Shown here: one piece after another, positions 26,461-34,349 of the stretch
How positions within the stretch are numbered: the stretch's first letter is position 1
Layout: each line of letters begins with the position of its first letter
Source of the DNA: Kitasatospora sp. GAS204B
Lineage (GTDB): Bacteria > Actinomycetota > Actinomycetes > Streptomycetales > Streptomycetaceae
Assembly (NCBI RefSeq): GCF_029892155.1
Contig: NZ_JARZAG010000026.1
Coordinates: 56,267-120,266, forward strand
Direction of reading: 5' to 3'
Length of the DNA stretch: 64,000 bases
The notes under the pieces: model-generated
Databases searched by the model: none
Told to the model about the DNA's origin: nothing
What the model saw: the letters and a program-made list of their open reading frames with translations, nothing else
Program-made: the position numbers and the translations under genes

Positions 26461-27726
26461 GTGGCGAGTCGTCGGCCGGTGCGGGGGATGGCCGTCCTCG
26501 CCGCGGGGGCGCTGGTGTGGGGGTTGGCTGCTGGGCAGGCCCTCGCGGACAACATCCGTGATCAGCAGTGGGCGTTGCAGGCGTACAAGGCTGCGACGGA
26601 TGTGTGGCCGATCAGCCAGGGTGATGGTGTGACGGTCGCTGTGATCGACACAGGGGTGTATTCCGATCAACAGGATCTGACGGGCCAGGTCTTGCCAGGC
26701 GCGGACTTCTCGGGTGCTCAAACCGACGGCCGGGTTGACAACGATGGGCACGGCACCGGGATGGCCAGCATCATTGCTGGTCATGGCCATGGAGACCAGG
26801 CCGGGGTCATGGGCCTGGCACCGAAGGCGAAGATCTTGCCAGTACGGGTAGGTCTTCAAGATTCTGGGGACATGCAAGGGGGCCCGGACTTCAAGTTCTC
26901 AGATGCGCTCCGCTATGCAGTCGATCATGGGGCGAAGGTTGTCAACATGTCGTTCGCCGCGGCGATGCGCACCAGCCCAGATGATCGAGCCGCTGTAGCC
27001 TACGCGGTCGCGCACGATGTCGTCCTGGTCGCCGGAACCGGCAACTTGGGTTCAGTGGTGTCCTATCCCGCAGCTTTCCCCGGTGTGGTCGCGGTCGGTG
27101 CGATCGATCGCCAGGGCAACGTGTGGGACCACTCCAACTACGGCCCCGAGGTGACCCTTGCAGCACCCGGTGTCGGCATCTACAGCTCGGGCAACAAGTC
27201 GAGCACCGACTACCGTTTTGCGACCGGCACCTCCGACGCCACCGCCTACGTCTCCGCCATCGCCGCCCTGGTCCGCTCCAAGTACCCCTCCCTCACCGCC
27301 GGCCAGGTGATCCGACGCATGATCACCAGCGCCGCCGCGCCCCCCGATCACAGCAAGGTGCCCAACGACCACTACGGCTACGGCATCGCCTCGCCCTCCA
27401 AGTCCCTCGCCGCCAACCCGGCCGTGGACAACGGGCCGAAGGACAATCCGCTGCTCACCCGCGTCGAGTCCCAGGGCGCACCGGACACCTCCTCTCCGGT
27501 GCCGGCACCGCCGGCGGCCGGTACGGGCAGCGGTGGCAGCGGGACGCCGGTCTGGCTCTATGGGGCCGGCGGCGGGGTGCTCGTGCTGATCGTGCTCGGC
27601 GTCACCTTCCTGGTGCGCCGCGGCAGTCGTCGGCCCGCCGCAGCCCCTGCGGGCCCCGCCGCCTACCCGCACCCGCCCCAGCAGCAGTACCAGCCCCCTC
27701 AGTACCCCCAAGACCCCCGGAACTGA
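26461..27726 (+). CDS. mycP: Mycosin-type S8 serine protease of type VII secretion (MycP-like)
   Basis: A 421-residue subtilisin-like protease. A signal peptide (GMAVLAAGALVWGLAAGQALA) precedes the conserved DNIRDQQWAL start of mature mycosins. The triad is Asp63 (VIDTGV), His97 (GHGTGMA) and Ser258 (GTSDATA). A Pro/Ala linker, one transmembrane helix (about 361-381) and a cytosolic Pro/Gln tail complete it. In mycobacteria MycP is required for ESX secretion. Base composition changes within the gene: roughly the first 750 bp are AT-richer at third positions and the rest is strongly GC3-biased. Confidence 0.88.
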   Translation: MASRRPVRGMAVLAAGALVWGLAAGQALADNIRDQQWALQAYKAATDVWPISQGDGVTVAVIDTGVYSDQQDLTGQVLPGADFSGAQTDGRVDNDGHGTGMASIIAGHGHGDQAGVMGLAPKAKILPVRVGLQDSGDMQGGPDFKFSDALRYAVDHGAKVVNMSFAAAMRTSPDDRAAVAYAVAHDVVLVAGTGNLGSVVSYPAAFPGVVAVGAIDRQGNVWDHSNYGPEVTLAAPGVGIYSSGNKSSTDYRFATGTSDATAYVSAIAALVRSKYPSLTAGQVIRRMITSAAAPPDHSKVPNDHYGYGIASPSKSLAANPAVDNGPKDNPLLTRVESQGAPDTSSPVPAPPAAGTGSGGSGTPVWLYGAGGGVLVLIVLGVTFLVRRGSRRPAAAPAGPAAYPHPPQQQYQPPQYPQDPRN

Positions 27727-27787
27727 CGGCGGTACCGAGGCGGGCCGGACTCCTGACAATCCGTATACCCGCAGATAGGGTCGGCGC

Positions 27788-28201
27788 ATGACCGTATCTG
27801 ATGGTTTCTTCGCCGGCCTGCACCACGTCCAACTCGCCATCCCCGCAGGCAGTGAGGCGCTCTGCCGGGAGTTCTGGGGCGAGGTGCTCGGGATGACCGA
27901 GTTGGCCAAGCCGGCGGCGCTGGCGGCCCGGGGCGGCTGCTGGTTCCGGGGTGGCGGGTTGGAGGTTCACCTGGGGGTGGAGCAGGACTTCGCGCCGGCC
28001 CGCAAGGCGCACCCGGGGATCCTGGTGAACGGGCTGCCCGCGCTGGCGGCGCGGCTGGAGGCGCACGGCCATCCGGTGCAGTGGGACGGGGAGTTCCCCG
28101 GTCACGACCGGTTCTACGCCTTCGACAAGTTCGGCAACCGGCTCGAGTTCATGGAGCCGCACCCTGAAGCTCAGCCGGACCGGCAGCGGGAGTCGGAGTA
28201 G
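27788..28201 (+). CDS. VOC family (glyoxalase-like) protein
   Basis: A 137-residue single-domain vicinal oxygen chelate protein. It has HHVQLAIPAGSEALCREFW at the start and DPxGNRLE-type FDKFGNRLEFMEP at the end, with the metal-position His near residue 12 and Glu near residue 124. Substrates of this family vary (dioxygenase, glyoxalase, fosfomycin or bleomycin resistance), and no specific one can be assigned. An HxlR-type remnant follows directly. Confidence 0.75.
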   Translation: MTVSDGFFAGLHHVQLAIPAGSEALCREFWGEVLGMTELAKPAALAARGGCWFRGGGLEVHLGVEQDFAPARKAHPGILVNGLPALAARLEAHGHPVQWDGEFPGHDRFYAFDKFGNRLEFMEPHPEAQPDRQRESE

Positions 28202-28217
28202 CGGCCAGCGGCGGTGG

Positions 28218-28517
28218 GTGTGTTCGCGGGTTGCCGAGGTGCTGGCGCAGACACTGCGCGCGCTGGAGCGGGACGGGCTGCTGACCCGGACCGAGTTCGA
28301 GGAGAACCCGCCCCGCGTGGAGTACGAGTCGACCCCGCTGGGCCACTCGCTGTTCGGTCCGATGGATGCCGCCTGCGCGTGGGCCGGGGAGGATCTGGAC
28401 CAGCTGGACGCCGCCCGGGCTCGTGCCACGGGTGCCGACCAGCGCCCGGAGAGTGCGGCGGCGCGGTGCGACGGGGAGGGGCTCGCTCAGGCGACCAGTT
28501 CGCGGGCCTCCAGGTAG
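28218..28517 (+). pseudogene. HxlR-family regulator remnant (5' part missing)
   Basis: The frame encodes the second half of an HxlR winged helix: VLAQTLRALERDGLLTRT, then PPRVEYESTPLGHSL. The first helix-turn region (about 45-50 residues) is absent, because the preceding bases up to the VOC stop are unrelated. The homologous part ends near 28435, after DQLDAARARA; what follows overlaps an antisense gene. It looks like a decayed regulator, possibly once controlling the VOC gene. Confidence 0.6.
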
Positions 28518-28789
28518 GTCCGCACCACCGCCATGCCGTACACCGGCTGGATCAGCTGTTGGCCTTTGAAGAACGGACGGGCGGGCGCGAACCCGGCTGC
28601 GATGAGCAGCTCGCGGATCTCCGCTATCTCCGCCTCGCTGCGGGCCGTGAAACGTACCTCCCAGCCCTTCTTGTACGTCGAACCCCGCTCGCCGGCCCGG
28701 CGGGCGGGGTCGGGCTGCCGGACGTATCCGGGTAGCCGGCCCAGGCGCAGCTGTGCCGCGCTCAGACCTGATGTCTCGTCATATGGCAT
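28487..28789 (-). CDS. Small conserved-looking protein, function unknown
   Basis: A 100-residue basic protein I cannot name. It reads SGLSAAQLRLGRLPGYVRQPD, then a compact domain KKGWEVRFTARSEAEIAEIRELLIAAGF with a strand-helix pattern, ending VRTYLEARELVA. ATG 28789 is preferred over the upstream ATG of the open frame because the protein-like pattern begins there. Its start lies in an AT-richer spot (CATATGGCATG). No partner is evident. Confidence 0.55.
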   Translation of the reverse strand: MPYDETSGLSAAQLRLGRLPGYVRQPDPARRAGERGSTYKKGWEVRFTARSEAEIAEIRELLIAAGFAPARPFFKGQQLIQPVYGMAVVRTYLEARELVA

Positions 28790-28870
28790 GCCCTGATGGT
28801 AGGCAATGCCTCCGGAGCACTTGTTCCGAGGGAGCATCCGGGGCGCGTGGCCCGGGTCACACCGCGCGGC

Positions 28871-29410
28871 TCACACCGCCGCTGCGGGAACGGACACCGC
28901 GTCGGCGGCCCGGGACCGCTCCAGGGCGCGCAGGGCGGTCTCCTGGGTGAAGGCGAGCAGGCCGACGGTGATGGCGCCCAGCACGACGGCGTAGGCCACG
29001 TGCGCGGCGGTCGAGGTGACCGTGACGCCGATGGCGTTGAGCGCGAAGTGGCTGCCGATCCGCAGGGCCACCAGGCCGATGGCCACCTTGCGGGTCTCCT
29101 TGCCGCGCCACAGGGCCCTGGCCAGCCGCAGGCGCTTGCGCATCAGCGTCAGCGAGAGGGCGATGTTGGCGACCACCAGCACGCCGAGCAGCGGCAGCAC
29201 CACGGGGAAGGCCTTGAACAGGTCGAAGGCGCTGGCGAAGACGGCCTCGAAGCCGAAGAACCAGACCGGCAACCGCAGCTCGCTGACCGGCTCCGTGACG
29301 GCGGCGAGCCCCTTCGGCTTCCCGGCGGCGGCCGCCTCGACAGCAGACGCATCGGTGACATCAGGCTCGGTGGCGGTCCTGAACGTGGTCCTGAACGCGG
29401 TCTTGAACAT
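28871..29410 (-). CDS. Small integral membrane protein, function unknown
   Basis: A 179-residue protein with four or so hydrophobic segments: LPVWFFGFEAVFA, AFPVVLPLLGVLVVANIALSL, KVAIGLVALRIGSHFAL and HVAYAVVLGAITVGLLAF. A basic loop MRKRLRLARALWRGKETRK separates the pairs. It resembles no family I can name. ATG 29410 has GGGGGAT upstream, and the longer open frame lacks membrane-protein character before this point. Confidence 0.6.
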   Translation of the reverse strand: MFKTAFRTTFRTATEPDVTDASAVEAAAAGKPKGLAAVTEPVSELRLPVWFFGFEAVFASAFDLFKAFPVVLPLLGVLVVANIALSLTLMRKRLRLARALWRGKETRKVAIGLVALRIGSHFALNAIGVTVTSTAAHVAYAVVLGAITVGLLAFTQETALRALERSRAADAVSVPAAAV

Positions 29411-29730
29411 GGTCTGATCCCCCGGAGTCGTCCGGCCTCGCGTGGTTCGCCCGCCGGTGATCACGATTCTGCCGGTCGGACCAGGGCCCGGACCAGCGGA
29501 TCCGGTCATCCCTTCCGCATGACGGATGTCATGGCGAACCACCGCGCGAACCACCGCCGGGCTGCGACCAATCAGCAGCCGACATATTCCGCAAGCGCTT
29601 TGCGTCCAATTACTCCGTTTGAGTGAGGGTATGGCGACTTTAGTGCGGGGCTGTCCCGATTTGACGACGGTTATGTAACGGTGCGTCAGGTTAGGAATGC
29701 GGCGACCGGGTGACAGGGGAGGGTTGTCGC
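29411..29730. promoter_or_regulatory. Divergent intergenic region with LacI-type palindrome
   Basis: This 320-bp region is comparatively AT-rich. At 29590-29604 it contains CGCAAGCGCTTTGCG: perfect 5-bp arms around a core AAGCGCTT that is typical of LacI/GalR-family operators. A second imperfect palindrome GTTATGTAAC lies at 29670-29679. No regulator of that family is encoded nearby, so the binding protein is unknown. Confidence 0.45.
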
Positions 29731-30855
29731 ATGAGCTACCAGATCCCCTCCTCGGTCCCTTCGCTGGAAGAGCTGGCCCGGCGTCAGCAGAACGTGATCA
29801 CCGCAAGTCAGCTGCGCGCCCGGGGAGTTCCGTCCCGTGTGGTCAGCGAGCACTGCCGGCGCGGCGGTCCCTGGCAGCGCCTGCTGCCCCGGGTCTACCT
29901 GCTGCAGACCGGGACCCCGACGCCCGAACAGCGGATGTGGGCGGCGCTGCTGTACGCGGCGCAGAACGGCCGTGAGGCGGGCAGTCGAGAAGGCGCGCTG
30001 ATCACCGGTGCGGCCGCGCTCGCGCTCTACGGCTTCAGCGCGGTGCCCCGGCTGCCGGCCGTCACCGGGGTGCAGGTGCTGGTGCCCAGGCAGCGCCGGT
30101 TGCGGGACGTGGGCGAGGTGCGGATCCAACGCACGGCCCGCGAGTTGGTGGCCAGCGAGGTGCACGGACTGGCCTGCGCACCGGTGGCCAGGGCGGTGGC
30201 GGACGCGCTGCGCGAGTGGCTCGGTGACACCGCGAACGGTGACACCGCGAACGGCGACAGCGTGAACGGCGACACGGAGAGCGGTGCGGCCTCGGACGAC
30301 GGCGCCGAGCTCGAGCCGGCCGCGGAGCGGGCGCTGATCGGCCCGCGCACGCTGCGCTCGCTGCTGCGCGAGGCGGTCGCCGTCGCCCCGGGCGGGCACC
30401 CGGCCTGCACCACCGCCGAGTTGATCGCCGAACTGCGCGAGGCGAAGCTCCTCGAGCTGCCGCGGATCCGCGCCGCGCTGGACGAACTGCTCGCAGCCGA
30501 GCGGGAGTCGGCGATCGGCGGGGTCATCGAGCTGGCCGCCGCCGAGCTGCTGCCGGCGCCGCTGGTCGGGCCCGAACTGCGGATGCGCGGCGGCACGTTC
30601 GTCGCGGTGCCCGACCTCTACTGGCCGCAGGCCGGGGTGGCGGTCGAGGTGGACTCCGAGCTGCGCTGCGTCAGCGAGGGCGAGCAGGCCTGGATGCGGT
30701 CCGGCCAGCACCGGATGGAGTACCTGGGGGTGCGGGTGGTCTACCTGACCGGCGGCCGGCTGGCCGCCGAGCCCGCGGCGGTGGCCGAGGAGCTGCGGCA
30801 GGCCTTCCTGGCCGGCGGCGCGGACGTGGTGGAGCTGATGCTGACGGAAGGCTAG
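29731..30855 (+). CDS. AbiEi/DUF559-type protein (type IV antitoxin-like domain)
   Basis: A 374-residue protein with the architecture of actinobacterial AbiEi-like proteins. A winged-helix N-terminus (LARRQQNVITASQLRARGVPS, RRGGPWQRLLPRVYLL) is followed by GREGALITGAAALALYGF-type sequence and a C-terminal vsr/DUF559-like fold (PDLYWPQAGVAVEVDSE, LGVRVVYLTGGRL). No AbiEii nucleotidyltransferase toxin follows, so it is probably an orphan. It contains a short tandem repeat (GDTAN units). ATG 29731 has GGGGAGGG before it. Confidence 0.7.
   Translation: MSYQIPSSVPSLEELARRQQNVITASQLRARGVPSRVVSEHCRRGGPWQRLLPRVYLLQTGTPTPEQRMWAALLYAAQNGREAGSREGALITGAAALALYGFSAVPRLPAVTGVQVLVPRQRRLRDVGEVRIQRTARELVASEVHGLACAPVARAVADALREWLGDTANGDTANGDSVNGDTESGAASDDGAELEPAAERALIGPRTLRSLLREAVAVAPGGHPACTTAELIAELREAKLLELPRIRAALDELLAAERESAIGGVIELAAAELLPAPLVGPELRMRGGTFVAVPDLYWPQAGVAVEVDSELRCVSEGEQAWMRSGQHRMEYLGVRVVYLTGGRLAAEPAAVAEELRQAFLAGGADVVELMLTEG
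30223..30282 (+). repeat. In-frame 15-bp tandem repeat
   Basis: Four copies of a 15-bp unit encode GDTAN, GDTAN, GDSVN and GDTES inside the AbiEi-like gene. The first two are identical. It lies in a loop between domains and probably varies in copy number between strains. Confidence 0.8.
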
Positions 30856-30857
30856 GG

Positions 30858-30897
30858 CAGCCCAGCCCAGCCCAGCCCAGCCCAGCCCAGCCCAGCC
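30858..30897. repeat. Pentanucleotide microsatellite (CAGCC)8
   Basis: Eight perfect copies of CAGCC, plus a partial ninth, start two bases after the AbiEi-like stop and end before the pncA 3' end. It is intergenic between convergent genes and does not look like a classical terminator. Confidence 0.95.
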
Positions 30898-30922
30898 AGC
30901 CCAACCAGGTCGCGGCCGGTGC

Positions 30923-31510
30923 TCAGTCCAGGACCGGTGCCCCGATCAGCTCCACCCCGGCCTCGCGCAACTGGTCGAGCGCGGCGGCCGTGGTCGCCGG
31001 CGCCACCCCCGCCGTCAGGTCGAGCAGCACCCGGGTGGCGAACCCCTCCCGCACGGCGTCCAGCGCCGTGGCCCGGACACAGTGGTCGGTGGCGATGCCG
31101 ACCAGGTCCACCGCCTCGACGGACCGCGCGCGCAGCCACTGCGCGAGCGTGCTGCCGTTCTCGTCGAATCCCTCGAAGCCGCTGTACGCGGCCGCGTACG
31201 CGCCCTTGTCGAAGACCGCCTCGATCGCGCCCGAGGTCACCGAGGGCGCGAAGTTGGGGTGGAAGCCGACCCCTTCGGTCCCGGCCACGCAGTGCGGCGG
31301 CCAGCTGTCCACGAAGTCGGGGTCGGCGGAGAAGTGCGCCCCCGGGTCGTGGTGGTGGTCACGGGTGGCCAGGATGTGGCTGTACTCGTCCCGGGCGGTG
31401 GCGATCAGTTCGGTGATCGCGGCCGCCACCTCAGCGCCGCCGGCGACCGGGAGGCTGCCGCCCTCGCAGAAGTCGTTCTGCACATCGATGACGATCAGGG
31501 CCCGTTGCAT
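30923..31510 (-). CDS. pncA: Nicotinamidase
   Basis: A 195-residue isochorismatase-fold amidohydrolase converting nicotinamide to nicotinate for NAD salvage. The catalytic triad is Asp9 (VIDVQNDF), Lys102 (FDKGAY) and Cys144 (TDHCVRAT). Metal-binding residues lie in TRDHHHDPGAHF. It is downstream of and co-oriented with pncB (gap of 198 bp with a duplicated hairpin), so the two consecutive salvage steps are linked. ATG is at 31510. Confidence 0.93.
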   Translation of the reverse strand: MQRALIVIDVQNDFCEGGSLPVAGGAEVAAAITELIATARDEYSHILATRDHHHDPGAHFSADPDFVDSWPPHCVAGTEGVGFHPNFAPSVTSGAIEAVFDKGAYAAAYSGFEGFDENGSTLAQWLRARSVEAVDLVGIATDHCVRATALDAVREGFATRVLLDLTAGVAPATTAAALDQLREAGVELIGAPVLD

Positions 31511-31666
31511 GGCTGGCTTCCTCGCTGGCGGTCGGTGGGGGGTTTGGGGTCGGTGGGGGTGGGGGAGTGGAGTGTGGCCACTCTAGGGAGTGGCGGTGAA
31601 GGGCGGAAGGGTTGCCGCCGGGGATCCGTGCCCCCGAACGCGCGCGGGCGCGGCAGACAGGTCCAC

Positions 31667-31721
31667 GGCCCGGCAGCAGCTCAGACCAGCTGCTGGCCCG
31701 GCAGCAGCTCAGACCAGCTGC
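31667..31721. repeat. 28-bp tandem duplication at the 3' end of pncB
   Basis: A 28-bp unit starting GGCCCGGCAGCAGCTCAGAC occurs at 31667-31694 and again, one base short, at 31695-31721. The second copy covers the pncB stop codon. Each copy can fold as AGCAGCT - cagacc - AGCTGCT, giving two tandem hairpins between pncB and pncA that may act as a partial terminator. Confidence 0.85.
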
Positions 31722-33064
31722 AGCTCGGTGCCCAGCACCGGCTCGCCCTTGGACAGCTGGGTGGCCGACAGCGGCAGCGCCGCCCGCGCCCGCAGGTGCC
31801 GCTCCCGCGCGGCGGTCAGCGGCTCGCGCCCGACCACCTCGCCCCCGCGCACCAGCGGGACGTGCAGCGCGTACGGCGCGAGCTGCTCCGGCAGCGGCCC
31901 GGTGCCCACCACCTCGGCCTCGGCCACGCCGTCCGCGTCGGGCCGCCGAGCCGCCCACTTGCGCCCGCCCACGCTCGACTTGGCGCCCGCCGAGCGCTTG
32001 GCCACCGGGACCAGCGGCGCGTCGGGATCGGCCGAGCCGGCCCGGGCGACCAGCTTGTAGACCATCGCGCAGGTCGGCTGCCCGCTGCCGGTGACCAGGC
32101 TGGTGCCGACCCCGTAGCCGTCCACCGGGGCGGCGGCGAGCGCGGCGATCGCGTACTCGTCGAGATCGGAGGTGACGATGATCCGGGTCTTCCGGGCGCC
32201 CAGCTCGTCCAGCTGGCGGCGGACCCGGTGGGCGAGCAGGGTCAGGTCGCCGGAGTCGATCCGCACCGCGCCGAGTTCGGGCCCGGCCACCTCGATGGCG
32301 GTGCGCACCGCCTCGGCCAGGTCGAAGGTGTCCACCAGCAGCGTGGTGCCGGTGCCCATCGAGGCGAGCTGGGCGGTGAAGGCGTCCCGTTCGCTGTCGT
32401 GCAGCAGGGTGAAGGCGTGCGCGGCGGTGCCGGTGGTCGGGATGCCGTGGGTGAAGCCGGCCTCCAGGTCGGAGGTGGCGGCGAAGCCCGCGATGTAGGC
32501 GGCGCGGGCGGCCGCGACGGCGGCGCTCTCGTGGGCTCGCCGGGCTCCCATCTCGATGCACGGCCGCTCCCCTGCGGCGGCCGTCATCCGGGAGGCTGCG
32601 GCGGCGATCGCCGAGTCGTGGTTGAGGATGGAGAGGATCACCGTCTCCAGGATCACGCCCTCGGCGAAGCTGCCCTCCACGGTGAGCAGCGGCGAGCCCG
32701 GGAAGTAGACCTCGCCCTCCGGGTAGCCGTGGATGTCGCCCCGGAAGCGGTAGTCGGCCAGCCACCGCAGGGTCGGCTCGTCGACCACCCGCTGGTCGGC
32801 CAGCCAGTCCAACTGGGCCGTGCTGAAGCGGAAGTTCTCCACCGCGTCCAGCACCCGGCCGGTGCCGGCCAGCACGCCGTAGCGGCGGCCGTCGGGCAGC
32901 CGGCGGGTGAAGACCTCGAAGACCGAGCGGCGGTGCGCGGCGCCGCTGCGCAGCGCGGCCTGCAGCATGGTCAGCTCGTAGCGGTCGGTGAGCAGCGCGG
33001 TCGAGCCGGCTGCCGGCGAGGTGAGCATGGCGGGCTGCGCCGCCACGATTGCCTGGGCGTCCAT
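31709..33064 (-). CDS. pncB: Nicotinate phosphoribosyltransferase
   Basis: A 451-residue enzyme forming nicotinate mononucleotide in the Preiss-Handler NAD pathway. Recognisable stretches are ALLTDRYELTMLQAAL at the N-terminus, FEVFTRRLPDGRRYGVLAG, FPGSPLLTVEG, SAVAAARAAY-like repeats, VRIDSGDL, IIVTSDLDEYAI and YGVGTSLVTG. ATG 33064 is chosen over the longer open frame because the family start lies just before this point. It is divergent from clpS across 220 bp that contain a palindrome. It works with pncA downstream. Confidence 0.93.
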   Translation of the reverse strand: MDAQAIVAAQPAMLTSPAAGSTALLTDRYELTMLQAALRSGAAHRRSVFEVFTRRLPDGRRYGVLAGTGRVLDAVENFRFSTAQLDWLADQRVVDEPTLRWLADYRFRGDIHGYPEGEVYFPGSPLLTVEGSFAEGVILETVILSILNHDSAIAAAASRMTAAAGERPCIEMGARRAHESAAVAAARAAYIAGFAATSDLEAGFTHGIPTTGTAAHAFTLLHDSERDAFTAQLASMGTGTTLLVDTFDLAEAVRTAIEVAGPELGAVRIDSGDLTLLAHRVRRQLDELGARKTRIIVTSDLDEYAIAALAAAPVDGYGVGTSLVTGSGQPTCAMVYKLVARAGSADPDAPLVPVAKRSAGAKSSVGGRKWAARRPDADGVAEAEVVGTGPLPEQLAPYALHVPLVRGGEVVGREPLTAARERHLRARAALPLSATQLSKGEPVLGTELQLV

Positions 33065-33088
33065 GAAGATGATGCTACTACCACTTAG

Positions 33089-33101
33089 CGTCAGTTTGAC
33101 G
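33089..33101. promoter_or_regulatory. Palindrome in pncB promoter
   Basis: CGTCA-GTT-TGACG is a perfect 5-bp-arm palindrome 25 bp upstream of the pncB ATG. It is positioned where a -35 region would lie if the TAGTAG at about 33075-33080 (minus strand) is the -10. It is a candidate operator for an NAD-responsive repressor, but no known consensus was matched. Confidence 0.35.
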
Positions 33102-33284
33102 ATTTCCGCCGCAGCGGGTCTGGTGCCGGACCGGAGCTGTCGCGTGGCGGCCGGGTCGGAATCGCTCCGAGGTCCCCCGGATGGCAGCATGGGAGGTCAG
33201 GGGAGCCTTGCCGGCCTGCGGCCGGTGTTCCCCCGTGGGCCGCTCCCGGCCCTCGTCGAGCCATCGCTGTGAGGAGAGCCAGTC

Positions 33285-33578
33285 GTGAGTGTCGCGCCGG
33301 CCGAGATCGAACGCACCGAGGCCGAAAGCCTCCCGGTGGCGGAGCCGGACACTCCCTGGGTGACCATCGTGCACAACGATCCGGTCAACCTGATGAGCTA
33401 TGTCCTCTATGTCTTCCAGGCCTACTTCGGCTACCCGAAGGAGAAGGCGCGCAAGCTGATGATGGACGTGCACACCCGCGGCCGCGCGGTGGTCTCCAGC
33501 GGCACCCGCGAGGAGATGGAGCGCGACGTCCAGGCGATGCACGGGTACGGCCTCTGGGCCACCCTCCAGCACGACTGA
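33285..33578 (+). CDS. clpS: ATP-dependent Clp protease adaptor ClpS
   Basis: A 97-residue adaptor delivering N-degron substrates to ClpAP/ClpCP. A flexible acidic N-terminus precedes the core WVTIVHNDPVNLMSYVLYVF. HTRGRAVVSSGTREEMERDV follows and is typical of actinobacterial ClpS. GTG 33285 is preceded by GAGGAGAG. The DUF2017 gene follows after 78 bp, as in other streptomycetes. Confidence 0.94.
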   Translation: MSVAPAEIERTEAESLPVAEPDTPWVTIVHNDPVNLMSYVLYVFQAYFGYPKEKARKLMMDVHTRGRAVVSSGTREEMERDVQAMHGYGLWATLQHD

Positions 33579-33656
33579 TCCACTGATCATCCGTCAGCCG
33601 GCGGCAGAGTCCGGCTGACCATTCGACACCTACGAGAACCGGACGGTTACCTGACG

Positions 33657-34241
33657 ATGGCTGGGTTGTTCGAGCGGACCGGCGACGGCAGCGTGGCGAT
33701 CGCCCTGGAGGACGTGGAGGCCGCCATCCTCCGCTCCCTCGAAGTGCAGATGCTGGAGCTGATCGGCCCCGGCCCGGGCGCCGCACCGGGCGCGGAGACC
33801 GACCCGTTCGCCGCGCTCTTCGCCGAGGGGCCCACCGAGGCGCCCAGCGACCCCGCGGTCGCCCGGCTCTTCCCCGACGCCTACGGCGAGCCCGGGCAGG
33901 CGGCGGACCCGCAGACCAAGGCGGCCGCCGGTGAGTTCCGCCGGTACACCGAGCCGGACATGCGCACCCGCAAGCGCGAGGACGCGCTGCTGGTGATCCG
34001 CTCGCTGGACACCCTGGGCGGTGGCGGCGGGGTGGTGCGCCCCGGTGCCGACGAGTGCCCGCGCTGGCTGGGCGCGCTCAACGACCTGCGGCTGACCCTG
34101 GGCGTGCGGCTGGAGGTGTCCGAGGAGGACGAGCAGGGCCTGTACGACCTGCCGGACACCGACGAGCGCAAGCCGCTGGTGATGGCCTACCTCTGGCTGG
34201 GTGCGATGCAGGAGTCGCTGCTGGAGGCGATGACGGGCTGA
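33657..34241 (+). CDS. DUF2017 family protein
   Basis: A 194-residue soluble protein found consistently downstream of clpS in actinobacteria; function unknown. It has a helical N-terminus (LEDVEAAILRSLEVQMLELI), an acidic Gly/Pro stretch, then FRRYTEPDMRTRKREDALLVIRSL and a C-terminal helix pair (WLGALNDLRLTLGVRLEV, MAYLWLGAMQESLLEAM). Conserved linkage to clpS suggests a protein-turnover role, by inference only. Confidence 0.85.
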   Translation: MAGLFERTGDGSVAIALEDVEAAILRSLEVQMLELIGPGPGAAPGAETDPFAALFAEGPTEAPSDPAVARLFPDAYGEPGQAADPQTKAAAGEFRRYTEPDMRTRKREDALLVIRSLDTLGGGGGVVRPGADECPRWLGALNDLRLTLGVRLEVSEEDEQGLYDLPDTDERKPLVMAYLWLGAMQESLLEAMTG

Positions 34242-34349
34242 GCCCGGGCCGCGGGCCGCGCTCGGCACGGCCGGGGTGCCTGTCCAGCGCGGCGCCCAGA
34301 GCTCGGACAGTGACCCGGGCGGCGCCGGGACGGGCCCTATCCTGGCCGC

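Noticed and set aside
29661..29700. Possible sigma-70 promoter TTGACG...TATGTAAC
   Set aside because: The spacing is about 7 bp, far too short for a -35/-10 pair.
30852..31139. Minus-strand frame encoding LGWAG repeats
   Set aside because: It is produced by translation of the CAGCC microsatellite and has no coding character.
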